Source: Sphingomonadaceae bacterium (GTDB taxonomy: Bacteria; Pseudomonadota; Alphaproteobacteria; Sphingomonadales; Sphingomonadaceae). From it: a stretch of 64,000 bases of DNA. The first letter of the stretch is position 1. Each line of letters starts with the position of its first letter. Shown here in pieces: positions 9,649-17,813 of this stretch. The position numbers and the translations under genes were made by a program. Location: positions 434,001-498,000 of the forward strand of contig JACKKZ010000002.1 of assembly GCA_024236195.1 (NCBI GenBank), given 5' to 3'. Under the pieces are notes generated by a model, which was given only the letters and a program-made list of their open reading frames with translations, was not told the origin of the DNA and did not search any database.

Positions 9649-10014
9649 ATGAAGAAAACTCTGGTCGCATTGTGCGCTGCATCTGTCGCATTTGGGCTTT
9701 CCGTGCCCGCATCGGCTGCCGCCGATCCCACCGGCGCCTATAAACGCAAGAATGGCGATACCGTCCGCGTCTGGGTGACGGAAGGCAAGCTCTACTGCCG
9801 CATCACCGAAGGCAAGAAGAAGAATTTCGAAATGTGCCATGGCATGACTGACAGCGGCGAAGCCTGGACCGGCAAGAAGATGAAGCATCCGGGTATGCCC
9901 GGCTTCATGAGCTTCAACGGCACCGTCACCAGCGATGCAAGCTCGATCAAGATCAAGGGCTGCGCCATGGGCAAGAGCATGTGCGACGCGGAGACCTGGA
10001 CGAAGGTCAAGTAA
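9649..10014 (+). CDS. Small secreted protein, DUF2147-like
   Basis: A 121-residue exported protein. Residues 1-23 form a signal peptide (MKKTLVALCAASVAFG...ASA). The mature part starts DPTGAYKRKNGDTVRVW and ends GCAMGKSMCDAETWTKVK, which matches the layout of DUF2147 domains, including the final Cys and ETWTKV. The four mature cysteines suggest disulphides. A strong Shine-Dalgarno (GGGAGAGGAGAG) precedes the ATG, and the upstream 50 bases are AT-rich as expected of a promoter. Function unknown. Confidence 0.75.
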   Translation: MKKTLVALCAASVAFGLSVPASAAADPTGAYKRKNGDTVRVWVTEGKLYCRITEGKKKNFEMCHGMTDSGEAWTGKKMKHPGMPGFMSFNGTVTSDASSIKIKGCAMGKSMCDAETWTKVK

Positions 10015-10040
10015 GACTTGTTGAAGCGCTCGGCTTTCTG

Positions 10041-10083
10041 ATCCACTGACGTGGATGCGGCACCGATTCAGCTTAGCTGAATC
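10041..10083. terminator. Two inverted repeats between convergent genes
   Basis: ATCCAC-TGAC-GTGGAT at 10041-10056 is a perfect 6-bp hairpin. GATTCAGCT-T-AGCTGAATC at 10065-10083 is a 19-base perfect dyad. Both lie between the convergent 9649 gene and hisN and could act as bidirectional terminators; neither has a clean U tract. The second could equally be a protein-binding palindrome. Confidence 0.45.
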
Positions 10084-10087
10084 AGCC

Positions 10088-10867
10088 TCAATGGCCGCAG
10101 GCGAGCGCTTCGACGACATCCTCCAGTCGCGCCGGATCACCCAGTGCGAGGACATGTTCGCCTGCGCCGGGGCCGAGCGGCTCGCCATTCCAGTCACACA
10201 TCATCCCGCCTGCGCCTTCCACCACCGGCACCAGCGCAGCCCAGTCATGCAGCTTGAGCCCGGCCTCGCAGACAATATCGAGCTGGCCGGTGGCGAGCAT
10301 GGCGTAATTGTAGCAATCCCCGCCCATCACCATCCGGCGGTGATCGGTCCTGGCGGCCAGCGCCATGAAGTGCTCACCCTGGTGGTTGTCGAAATAATGC
10401 GGCCCGGTGGTGGCAATGGTCGCCTCTGACAGTTCGCGGCAGCGGCGCGTGGTAACGGATTTGCCATTGAGTGTGGTTGGCTGGCCCGCAACACCCAGCC
10501 AACGCTCCTGCAACACCGGCTGGTCGATCACGCCCAGCACAGGCCAGCCATCAACCAGCAGCGCGATCAGCGTGCCAAAGATCGGGCGTCCGGCGATAAA
10601 GCCTGCGGTGCCGTCGATCGGATCAAGTACCCACTGACGGCCGGAGCGCCCCTCCTCCACGCCGAATTCCTCGCCATGCACCCCATCCTGCGGCACTTCC
10701 GCCTTGAGGATACGCCGCATGGCTTCCTCCGCCGCCCGGTCCGCTTCGGTAACGGGAGAGGCATCTTCCTTGCGCTCCACATCGACGCGCCGGAAATGCG
10801 GCAGGATTTCAGCCCGGGCAGCGTCAGCGAGGCGATGGGCAAGAGCGATTTCGGCTGTGAGGTTCAT
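10088..10867 (-). CDS. hisN: Histidinol-phosphatase, inositol monophosphatase family
   Basis: A Mg-dependent phosphatase of 259 residues, most likely the HisN type that makes histidinol from histidinol phosphate. Metal-binding motifs are visible: the GEEFG glutamate near 67, WVLDPIDGTAGFI near 80-92, and the C-terminal KLHDWAALVPVVEGAGG near 205. Related family members act on inositol phosphate or PAP, so specificity is inferred. The start at 10867 overlaps the stop of the upstream gene as ATGA, implying coupling. Confidence 0.85.
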   Translation of the reverse strand: MNLTAEIALAHRLADAARAEILPHFRRVDVERKEDASPVTEADRAAEEAMRRILKAEVPQDGVHGEEFGVEEGRSGRQWVLDPIDGTAGFIAGRPIFGTLIALLVDGWPVLGVIDQPVLQERWLGVAGQPTTLNGKSVTTRRCRELSEATIATTGPHYFDNHQGEHFMALAARTDHRRMVMGGDCYNYAMLATGQLDIVCEAGLKLHDWAALVPVVEGAGGMMCDWNGEPLGPGAGEHVLALGDPARLEDVVEALACGH

Positions 10868-11520
10868 TGTGATAATCGTTCCTCCAAGCGCGCATAGCAC
10901 GACGAGTGATCGCCTTCATTGTTTGCCATGCCAATTTTGGTCAACAGGCGCTTGGTGGTCCACTCCCCATTTTCGTATCGGCCTTCATAGCTATCAATAC
11001 GTCTTTCCGGCGACACGCCGGTGCTCCAGTTCAGGTTGAACGCCCAGCGCGACTTCTCCCGAGTGAAGAAGAACATCGTATTGTATGGCAGGTGGTCATG
11101 CACCCACCACGCTAGTTCGGTCCAATCGCCACTTGCTTGGAAGGCGTCATAGAACGCAGGAATAACCACGCAGGCCGTGGCGCCCTTTCGGGCTCCATCC
11201 ATCCGATCCCAGATATGATCGGCAAAATTTGCTTCGTTGCTCGCACAGTTACGATTGTCCCGGTTGCCGATTTCATTCACCGCTTCAGACCGGAAGGCTG
11301 ACCGAATATGAATGTGGCCGAACCGATCACAAAGCGGTTCGAGCAGGTGCTGGCACAGGCCTTCGCCTACCTCAATCGCAAGCTTCTCATCTGTCGGGAG
11401 GTTGGGCAAGCGATAGGCCAGCGCAGTTTCGCTGAAAAGGAAATCCCGCATGAAGAAGCGCTCAGACAAGCGGATACGCCCCAACCGCTCCGCACGAGCG
11501 AAATCCGATGCATCAAACAT
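10864..11520 (-). CDS. Conserved hypothetical protein, possibly peptidase M15-like
   Basis: A 218-residue soluble protein with no signal peptide. I do not recognise the family with certainty. The segment SAFRSEAVNEIGN (about 74-86), followed by ADHIWD and later WWVHDHLPYNTMFF, resembles the SxYRS...HxxxxxxD...H layout of zinc D-Ala-D-Ala carboxypeptidases (M15), and the C-terminal half is rich in aromatic residues. The zinc ligands would be His in HIWD, the nearby Asp and His in VHDH, but the spacing is unusual. It ends in an ATGA overlap with hisN, so both are probably cotranscribed. Confidence 0.6.
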   Translation of the reverse strand: MFDASDFARAERLGRIRLSERFFMRDFLFSETALAYRLPNLPTDEKLAIEVGEGLCQHLLEPLCDRFGHIHIRSAFRSEAVNEIGNRDNRNCASNEANFADHIWDRMDGARKGATACVVIPAFYDAFQASGDWTELAWWVHDHLPYNTMFFFTREKSRWAFNLNWSTGVSPERRIDSYEGRYENGEWTTKRLLTKIGMANNEGDHSSCYARLEERLSQ

Positions 11521-11641
11521 CCGCTACAATTCGCGCAACGTCAGGGTGGCAATAAGCGACGGCTAAGTCAGCGGTGAGGTTCATGGGGCATGGGCATTGC
11601 GCGGCCCTGCGATGCTGGTCAAGCCGTGAAGCGCTTCCCGG

Positions 11642-12052
11642 TCAATCGGGCACGACGGTGCGGAGCGGCTCTCCATCCTTGACCACCCAGCTCGACACAC
11701 CGCGGATTCCTTCCGGCCCCGCCTTGCCACCATGCACCACGCCGGGCGCAATCCGCACAGACTGTCCGGCTTGCAAGACAAGGTCGGGTTCGCCTTCGCG
11801 GATCACCGTGGCGCTGCCGCCCATCACATAGAGGAATTCCTCGCCGGAGTGGAAATGCCGCGGAATGACCCCGTCCGGCCCCATCACGACTTCACCCATG
11901 ACGAGGTGATAGCCCGGCGCAGCCTCGATCCCGCCTTCCAGGACGAGATGGACGCCCGGTTCGCGCTGGAGGACAGCAAGTGCTTCAGCCCGAGGGGCCG
12001 TGGCGCACGCGCTCAGGAATAACGCTGCGGCCAGGGCAACCGCGCGCCGCAT
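11642..12052 (-). CDS. Cupin-domain lipoprotein
   Basis: A 136-residue protein with a lipobox signal (LFLSACATA, Cys near residue 16), so probably lipid-anchored in the envelope. The cupin fold is shown by PRHFHSGEEFLYVM near 64-77 (metal-binding His, His and Glu) and a second motif around PGVVHGGKAG near 104. The function of secreted cupins of this size is unknown. Its ATG overlaps the prs stop by one base (TGATG on the minus strand), so it is translationally coupled behind prs. Confidence 0.8.
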   Translation of the reverse strand: MRRAVALAAALFLSACATAPRAEALAVLQREPGVHLVLEGGIEAAPGYHLVMGEVVMGPDGVIPRHFHSGEEFLYVMGGSATVIREGEPDLVLQAGQSVRIAPGVVHGGKAGPEGIRGVSSWVVKDGEPLRTVVPD

Positions 12053-12987
12053 CAGTCGAACAGGCTCGAAACCGAGCTTTCATCGGCAATCCTGCGAACG
12101 GCTTCGCCGATCAGCGGAGCGATGGTCAGTTCGCGGATTTTGGTCGAATCCTTGCAGGCATCGGTCGGCAGGATCGTGTCGGTGATCACCAGCTCCTTGA
12201 GCGCGGAACCATCGACGCGGGCCACTGCGCCGCCGGACAGCACCCCATGGGTAATGTAAGCGGCCACGCTCTTCGCGCCATTATCGAGCAGCGCCTGCGC
12301 CGCGTTGCACAGAGTGCCGCCCGAATCGATGATATCGTCGATCAGGATGCAGTGGCGACCGGAGACGTCACCGATGATGTTCATCACTTCGCTCTCGCCG
12401 GGGCGGTCGCGGCGCTTGTCGACGATAGCGAGCGGGGCGTTGTCGAGCCGCTTGGCCAGCGCGCGGGCGCGAACCACGCCGCCCACGTCAGGGCTGACCA
12501 CCATCAGGTCCTGATCACCATAGCGCGCCTGGATATCGGCGGCCATCACTGGAGCTGCATAAAGATTGTCCGTCGGGATATCAAAGAAACCCTGAATCTG
12601 CCCGGCATGAAGATCGACCGAAAGCACACGGTCTGCGCCCGCTTGCGTGATCAGGTTCGCCACCAGCTTGGCCGAAATCGGCGTGCGCGGGCCCGGCTTC
12701 CGATCCTGCCTCGCATAGCCGAAATAGGGTACCACGGCTGTGATCCGCTTGGCCGAGGCACGCTTGAGCGCGTCGATGCAGATCAGCAGTTCCATCAGAT
12801 TGTCGTTGGCCGGATAGCTGGTCGACTGGACGATGAAGACATCTTCGCCGCGGACATTTTCGTGGATTTCCACGAAGATTTCTTCATCCGCAAAGCGCCG
12901 TACACTGGCATCAGTCAGCGGAATTTCCAGATAGGCGGCAATGGCACGGGCAAGCGGCAGGTTCGCATTGCCGGACATGATCTTCAT
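12052..12987 (-). CDS. prs: Ribose-phosphate pyrophosphokinase
   Basis: Makes PRPP from ribose 5-phosphate and ATP for nucleotide, His and Trp synthesis. The 311 residues match the class I family: MKIMSGNANLPLA start, FADEEIFVEIHENVRG near 27-42, VVPYFGYARQDRK near 93-105, the catalytic flexible-loop region DKRR near 193, and the PRPP-binding loop LIDDIIDSGGT near 217-227. The start at 12987 has GAGGGG nine bases upstream. glpX lies upstream and a cupin lipoprotein is coupled downstream. apt elsewhere in the window uses its product. Confidence 0.96.
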   Translation of the reverse strand: MKIMSGNANLPLARAIAAYLEIPLTDASVRRFADEEIFVEIHENVRGEDVFIVQSTSYPANDNLMELLICIDALKRASAKRITAVVPYFGYARQDRKPGPRTPISAKLVANLITQAGADRVLSVDLHAGQIQGFFDIPTDNLYAAPVMAADIQARYGDQDLMVVSPDVGGVVRARALAKRLDNAPLAIVDKRRDRPGESEVMNIIGDVSGRHCILIDDIIDSGGTLCNAAQALLDNGAKSVAAYITHGVLSGGAVARVDGSALKELVITDTILPTDACKDSTKIRELTIAPLIGEAVRRIADESSVSSLFD

Positions 12988-13003
12988 GGCTGGGTCCCCT
13001 CGA

Positions 13004-13049
13004 CTATCCCGGGCGCCATCCGGGGCACGACTCGTCAGCGCCGGGATAG
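13004..13049. other. Imperfect hairpin between glpX and prs
   Basis: CTATCCCGGGCG at 13004-13015 pairs with CGCCGGGATAG at 13039-13049 with one bulged base. It lies 17 bases before the prs start on the transcribed strand, in the 133-base gap after glpX. It could terminate glpX transcripts or shape the prs leader; there is no clear U tract. Confidence 0.4.
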
Positions 13050-13120
13050 CCGGGCGTCCCATGATTGCAACCTGCACAATGAGTCATGCTGGGGAGAAAT
13101 CGCCCCCCGGCACAATCGGC

Positions 13121-14092
13121 TCAGCCCAGCTTGTGTTCGCCCCTGATCCAGCGGACCGTACCGCTGCTGGCGCGCATGACGACGCTTTCCGTCGTCATCT
13201 TGCCGCTGCGCAGGCGCTTGACCCCGTCCAGCAGGGAGCCGCTGGTCACACCGGTCGCCGCGAAGATGCAGTCCCCCTTGGCGAGATCTTCCAGCTTGTA
13301 GATGCGATTAAGGTCATCAATGCCCCATTTGCGGGCGCGCGCCTTTTCATCTTCGTTGCGGAAGACCAACCGGCCGTTGAACTGCCCGCCGACACAGCGC
13401 AGCGCCGCCGCAGCCAGCACCCCTTCGGGTGCGCCGCCCTGGCCCATATACATGTCGATCGTAGTGTCTTCATCGGTCACCGCGATCACACCGGCCACGT
13501 CGCCATCGCCGATCAGCACCACACCGCAACCAAGACCGCGCAATTCAGCGATCAGCTCGGCATGGCGCGGGCGATCAAGTACACAGACAATGATTTCGGA
13601 CGGCTTCACGCCTTTGGCTTCCGCGACGGCAGTGACATTTTCCGTCACGCTTTTGTCGAGGCTGATAATGTCCGGCGGATAGCCGGGGCCAACGGCAAGT
13701 TTGTCCATGTAAACGTCAGGCGCGTTGAGCAAGTTGCCCTCTTCCGCCGCCGCCAGCACTGCCAGCGCATTAGGGCCGGCCTTGGCCGTGATGGTGGTGC
13801 CTTCCAGCGGGTCCAGTGCGATGTCGATCTTCGGCCCCCTGCCGATAGCTCCGCCGACCTTCTCGCCGATGTAAAGCATCGGGGCTTCATCGCGCTCACC
13901 TTCGCCGATCACCACGGTGCCATCCATGTATAGCTCGTCAAATGCCTTGCGCATCGCTTCCACGGCAGCGGCATCGGCGGCTTTCTCGTCACCGCGGCCG
14001 ATCAGTTCGGACGCCGCAATCGCGGCTGCCTCGGTCACGCGGACCATTTCCAGCACGAGCACGCGGTCAAGGGCATTGTCGGTCTTGTTCAT
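13121..14092 (-). CDS. glpX: Class II fructose-1,6-bisphosphatase
   Basis: Gluconeogenic phosphatase converting fructose 1,6-bisphosphate to fructose 6-phosphate. The 323-residue form begins MNKTDNALDRVLVLEMVRVTE. GlpX-type motifs are GEGERDEAPMLYIGE near 65-79, IDIALDPLEGTT near 89-100 and GQGGAPEGVLAAAALR near 190-205. The frame runs 64 codons further upstream, but that part overlaps the divergent gene and looks noncoding. A weak GGGGA lies about 12 bases before the ATG. The gap to the divergent gene is only 55 bases. Confidence 0.93.
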   Translation of the reverse strand: MNKTDNALDRVLVLEMVRVTEAAAIAASELIGRGDEKAADAAAVEAMRKAFDELYMDGTVVIGEGERDEAPMLYIGEKVGGAIGRGPKIDIALDPLEGTTITAKAGPNALAVLAAAEEGNLLNAPDVYMDKLAVGPGYPPDIISLDKSVTENVTAVAEAKGVKPSEIIVCVLDRPRHAELIAELRGLGCGVVLIGDGDVAGVIAVTDEDTTIDMYMGQGGAPEGVLAAAALRCVGGQFNGRLVFRNEDEKARARKWGIDDLNRIYKLEDLAKGDCIFAATGVTSGSLLDGVKRLRSGKMTTESVVMRASSGTVRWIRGEHKLG

Positions 14093-14147
14093 GTTCAATT
14101 CAGTCCCCAAAGTCAGCTTGCGAGGCGCATAAACACGGAGGGCGGGA

Positions 14148-14633
14148 ATGTCGAGAAGAGCTGCGGGGCGCATACTGGCCGCTGCCCTGCTATCCCTGCC
14201 TCCTTTGCTCACCGCTGCCCCTGTGAAGGCGCAAGGTGACGCGCCGAAGACAAAAGGCGCCACCGCTGAGCAAGTCCTTAGCACAGCGCGTAAATCCTAT
14301 GGCCCGCCTGCGCCCGAACAGAATTGCAGACCCCAGAAAGGCGATGAAATCGTCGTCTGCGCCGGGTTGGAGGACCATTCTGCCTTCCGGGTAAAATCGA
14401 CCGCCGATCTCGATCCGAATTCCAAACAGGCGCTGGATGACGGAGTGCCACATGCGCCGGATGTCGCCGGCGAGTATATTTTCCGGGGCAAAGGCATCGG
14501 TGGTGGATGCTTCCTCAGCAAGTGCCCGCCACCACCAGCCATCTTTGTCGATGTCGAAGCCTTGCCCACAGCGCCGGAAGGATCCGATGCCGACCGGATT
14601 GCAAGGGGCTTGCCCGCACAGGATGATGATTAG
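14148..14633 (+). CDS. Small secreted protein, tandem paralogue 1
   Basis: A 161-residue exported protein of unknown function. A signal peptide covers residues 1-29 (ending near VKAQG). The C-terminal half, from PDVAGEYIFRG to GSDADRIARGLP, is shared with the next gene (14708-15217), including a Pro-rich CPPPPAI block and paired cysteines. GGAGGG six bases before the ATG supports the start. Such short proteins are common in sphingomonads, but I know no function. It is divergent from glpX. Confidence 0.72.
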   Translation: MSRRAAGRILAAALLSLPPLLTAAPVKAQGDAPKTKGATAEQVLSTARKSYGPPAPEQNCRPQKGDEIVVCAGLEDHSAFRVKSTADLDPNSKQALDDGVPHAPDVAGEYIFRGKGIGGGCFLSKCPPPPAIFVDVEALPTAPEGSDADRIARGLPAQDDD

Positions 14634-14707
14634 CGCGCATTCACACGCGGTTAACTGGCAGGGCGCTTGGAAGAAAGCCGCAGGGGGCAGCAAATCGGAG
14701 TTCGATT

Positions 14708-15217
14708 GTGTCCAGATTCTTCGCCGGATTGCCAGCTCTGGCAATAGCCAGCATCGCCACTCCGGTTTTTGCCGAACCACCGGAACGAATCGACATTTTG
14801 GTCGACACCACGCCGAAGCCGGACAAGGCCGATGAAGCTTTGTGCAAGGCCGAGCAAGAAGCAGCCATCATCACCAATGAAATCGTCGTTTGCGGCCAGC
14901 GGGACAACAGCCAGCACCGCCTTTATTCAAGCGACGAAAACGCAAACCGTTACGCCGAAGAGACGATGAACGAAGGCGATATCAGGACGCCTGACGTAGC
15001 CGGGGAATATATTTTCACCGGGCCGCCCACGGTCAGCGGATTGTGCGGCTTCCTGTTCAATCCCTGCCCCGCGCCGCCAGCGATCCTGATCAATTTCGAG
15101 GAACTGCCCGCCACACCCATTGGCTCCGACGCTGACCGGGTGGGGCGAGGGTTGCCTCCCCTGGGCTATGAAACCAGTCCGGACGAAGCCGAAACCGGGC
15201 TTCCACCAGCGCAATAA
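14708..15217 (+). CDS. Small secreted protein, tandem paralogue 2
   Basis: A 169-residue exported protein starting at a GTG with GGAG eight bases upstream. The signal peptide runs to about residue 22 (ATPVFA-EPP). It shares with the preceding gene the order EIVVC, PDVAGEYIF, CPxPPAI, GSDADRxxRGLP, so the two arose by tandem duplication and have diverged. It is convergent with homoserine dehydrogenase, 18 bases away. Function unknown. Confidence 0.72.
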   Translation: MSRFFAGLPALAIASIATPVFAEPPERIDILVDTTPKPDKADEALCKAEQEAAIITNEIVVCGQRDNSQHRLYSSDENANRYAEETMNEGDIRTPDVAGEYIFTGPPTVSGLCGFLFNPCPAPPAILINFEELPATPIGSDADRVGRGLPPLGYETSPDEAETGLPPAQ

Positions 15218-15235
15218 TGCGCTTGCGCTGGCCGC

Positions 15236-16543
15236 TCAGGCTTCGAGGATCGGCATTACCAGAGGCTCAGCAGTCAGGCTGTCTGACCCGTCAAGCAGGC
15301 GCAGCGCTTCCGTCACCGCGCTTTCCGGCCCTTCATGCGTGACCATCGCCACCAGCACTTCGCCGCCTTCTTCCGGCTTGCCCTGCTGAATCAGGCTTTC
15401 AATCGAAACGCCTGCATCGCGCATGGCTGCGGTGATTTCCGCCAGCACACCGGGACGGTCAGTGACGGTGAAACGGATATAATTATGGCCCATGCGGTGT
15501 CCGGTATCCGCCTTGGCCATCGGAACCATGGTAGCCGCCGGGACAGAGAAGGGTGTACCGGCATCGCCGCGCGCAATGTCGATCAGGTCAGCGACCACGG
15601 CGCTGGCGGTCGGGCCATCGCCGGCCCCAGCGCCCTGGAACAGCAGGCGGCCGACATAATTGCCCTCTGCCACCACAGCATTAGTCGGGCCATCAACTGC
15701 CGCCAGCGGATGCTCCTTGTCCACCAGGCAGGGCTGCACCCGCTGGAACAGCCGCGCTTCACCCGTGCTGGTATCAATATCGGCCCGCCCGATCAGGCGA
15801 ATGACAAAGCCCAGCGCGTCAGCCTGGGCGATATCCTGTGCTCGCACTCGCGAAACACCGGCGCAATCCACGGAAGCAAAATCAATCCGCGCGCCAAAGG
15901 CAATCCCGGCAAGGATGGCGAGCTTGTGCGCGGCATCAATCCCTTCAATGTCGAAGGTCGGGTCTGCTTCGGCATAGCCCAGTTCCTGCGCCGCCTGCAG
16001 CGTTTCACCAAAATCGGCACCGCTGTCTTCCATAGTCGATAGGATGTAATTGCAGGTCCCGTTGAGGATGCCGTAAATCTGCTCGATAGCATTGGCTGAG
16101 GCCCCTTCGCGCAGCCCCTTGACGACCGGGATGCCCCCGGCAACGGCCGCTTCGAACCGCAGCGCGACATTGGCACCCTCTGCCGCTTCGGCCAGTTCCA
16201 TCCCGTGATGGGCAATCATCGCCTTGTTGGCAGTGACAAGGCCCTTGCCTGCGCGAATCGCATTCCGCGCCAGTGTCAGCGCTGGCCCGTCAGAGCCGCC
16301 GACCAACTCCACCACGACATCGACATCGCCGCGCGCGGCCATGGCGGTCATATCGTCTTCCCACGCAAAGCGGGACAGGTCGACACCGCGATCCTTGCTG
16401 CGATCCCGCGCGCTGACGGCCACCACATCAAGCGGGCGCCCGGCGCGCGCTGTCAGCAATTCGCGGTTCTGGTCCAGCAGGCGGATCACCCCTGCGCCCA
16501 CAGTGCCAAGCCCTGCCAGGGCAATGCGCAGCGGTTCAGCCAT
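15236..16543 (-). CDS. hom: Homoserine dehydrogenase
   Basis: Reduces aspartate semialdehyde to homoserine in the threonine/methionine pathway. The 435 residues contain the nucleotide-binding GLGTVGAGV near 11-19, VTANKAMIAHHG near 104-115, the substrate loop GILNGTCNYILSTM near 158-171, the family signature around GYAEADPTFDIEG near 190-202, and a C-terminal ACT domain from about 350 (RPGVLAEITAAMRDAGVSIE), which usually gives threonine feedback control. Length and order are normal for monofunctional enzymes with an ACT tail. Confidence 0.96.
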   Translation of the reverse strand: MAEPLRIALAGLGTVGAGVIRLLDQNRELLTARAGRPLDVVAVSARDRSKDRGVDLSRFAWEDDMTAMAARGDVDVVVELVGGSDGPALTLARNAIRAGKGLVTANKAMIAHHGMELAEAAEGANVALRFEAAVAGGIPVVKGLREGASANAIEQIYGILNGTCNYILSTMEDSGADFGETLQAAQELGYAEADPTFDIEGIDAAHKLAILAGIAFGARIDFASVDCAGVSRVRAQDIAQADALGFVIRLIGRADIDTSTGEARLFQRVQPCLVDKEHPLAAVDGPTNAVVAEGNYVGRLLFQGAGAGDGPTASAVVADLIDIARGDAGTPFSVPAATMVPMAKADTGHRMGHNYIRFTVTDRPGVLAEITAAMRDAGVSIESLIQQGKPEEGGEVLVAMVTHEGPESAVTEALRLLDGSDSLTAEPLVMPILEA

Positions 16544-16607
16544 GTCTTCGGTCCCTCAATCTGATGCGAGGGCGCCACTAGGCCAGCTCTGCGCAGATGG
16601 CCAGAAC

Positions 16608-17468
16608 CTATTGCGGTCGAGGCAGGGTGCGCTCGCAAGGGCCCAGTTGCTGCACCACCAGCCGGTAATCCTGCGCCGCGCGAGTCCGCGATTCGCTATC
16701 GCGGGACAGGTTGGCACTGGCCGGGATGGTAGCAGGCAGGAAGCAGGCGAGGCGATACCAGCGCAATGTCCCGGCCTGCGGAGGGCGAGCCGCCTGGTCG
16801 ACAATGTCACTCCACGATACGCCCCAGACAGGGGACATGCCGGGCCGCCTGACGATGGTCAGCGAGACCGGGGAGCCATCCGTGGTGGAGAGGAATATCT
16901 GCGTTTCCGATTCGCCCGCGAGATTGCCCGCGACCGAGATCGCATCCCTGATCCCGGTTACCGCAGCGGGCGAATCGGGCTGCACCAGTTCGGCAAGGAT
17001 GGGGCGCAGGCGGGTTTCCAGGATTTCGCTCCAGGGTTGCTGCGCGCCCGGTCCGACCAGTCGCAATTCCCCCGGCCTGCCCGCCCCGGTCCGCGCAAAC
17101 AGGAGCACTTCCTGCTTTTTGAGCTTGGGTGGCTTGCCCCGCGAATCCAGCGGAACATCGACCAGATAGCGCAGCGATTCGCCAATCGGGGCATTGCCGG
17201 TAAGCAGAGAGAGCGTCTCAGCTTCGATATAGAGCCGCGCGAATCCGGGCTTCAGGCCAGGCGCCCGCTCTGGCTCTACCTGCGCCTGACGGCGAATCTG
17301 GGCCTTCACCACAACTGTGGCCGCATCTGACAGATCCGCCAGGTCGGCATAGGTCAGTGGCGACAACATGGCTTCGTCAGCACCCGCAGGCTGCCCCTGT
17401 GCCGGAGCAGCCATAGCCACACAAGTTGCTAAGGTTGCAGCGAAAATTACTTTTTCGGCAAGGTGCAT
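16608..17468 (-). CDS. Conserved secreted protein of unknown function
   Basis: A 286-residue protein with a signal peptide (residues 1-25, ending AQGQ). The mature part has no motif I recognise; it contains a beta-rich middle (QEVLLFARTGAGRPGELRLV near 126-145) and a C-terminal region with two cysteines. It is divergent from the tonB operon across a 345-base gap, so it may share control with it. Function unknown. Confidence 0.65.
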   Translation of the reverse strand: MHLAEKVIFAATLATCVAMAAPAQGQPAGADEAMLSPLTYADLADLSDAATVVVKAQIRRQAQVEPERAPGLKPGFARLYIEAETLSLLTGNAPIGESLRYLVDVPLDSRGKPPKLKKQEVLLFARTGAGRPGELRLVGPGAQQPWSEILETRLRPILAELVQPDSPAAVTGIRDAISVAGNLAGESETQIFLSTTDGSPVSLTIVRRPGMSPVWGVSWSDIVDQAARPPQAGTLRWYRLACFLPATIPASANLSRDSESRTRAAQDYRLVVQQLGPCERTLPRPQ

Positions 17469-17813
17469 TCAGAACCTCTTTCCAATTGTTGTCCGTGCTT
17501 CGCCGGATCCGTCGAAACCGACTCATCTCTGCCTGAAAGCGGCTCGGCAAGCCTATTGAATCGTAAATTTACCGATAAAGCGTTTGCTTGGGTCGGTTAT
17601 CGTAGCTAATGATCGCCGCTGACCGGGAACTGAACAATAATAAATCCCGGCGGGTCCGCGCCGGACCTTCGGGGGGTCGCGGACAAGTCCGTTTATCGCC
17701 CCGGCGAGACGGCAGGGTGGACAGCATGGAATTTGGTCCGGCGGCCTTTGCGCTGTGCCGGATGGGGTGGGTCGGTTTCCGGCCCGTTTGTGTTGATGGA
17801 GTGATGCGACTGA
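17469..17813. other. Divergent intergenic region upstream of tonB
   Basis: No coding sequence seen in 345 bases. Contents: a perfect 10-bp palindrome GTAAATTTAC at 17563-17572; a candidate promoter at 17584-17612; and two short perfect hairpins in what would be the tonB leader, GGTCCG-CGC-CGGACC at 17653-17667 and CGGAC-AA-GTCCG at 17680-17691. These suggest a structured ~195-base leader. Confidence 0.5.
17584..17612 (+). promoter_or_regulatory. Candidate promoter of the tonB-exbB-exbD operon
   Basis: TTGCTT at 17584-17589 and TAATGA at 17607-17612 are separated by 17 bases, a sigma-70-like arrangement. The palindrome at 17563-17572 lies 11 bases before the -35 element, suitable for an operator. 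Motif match only. Confidence 0.35.
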
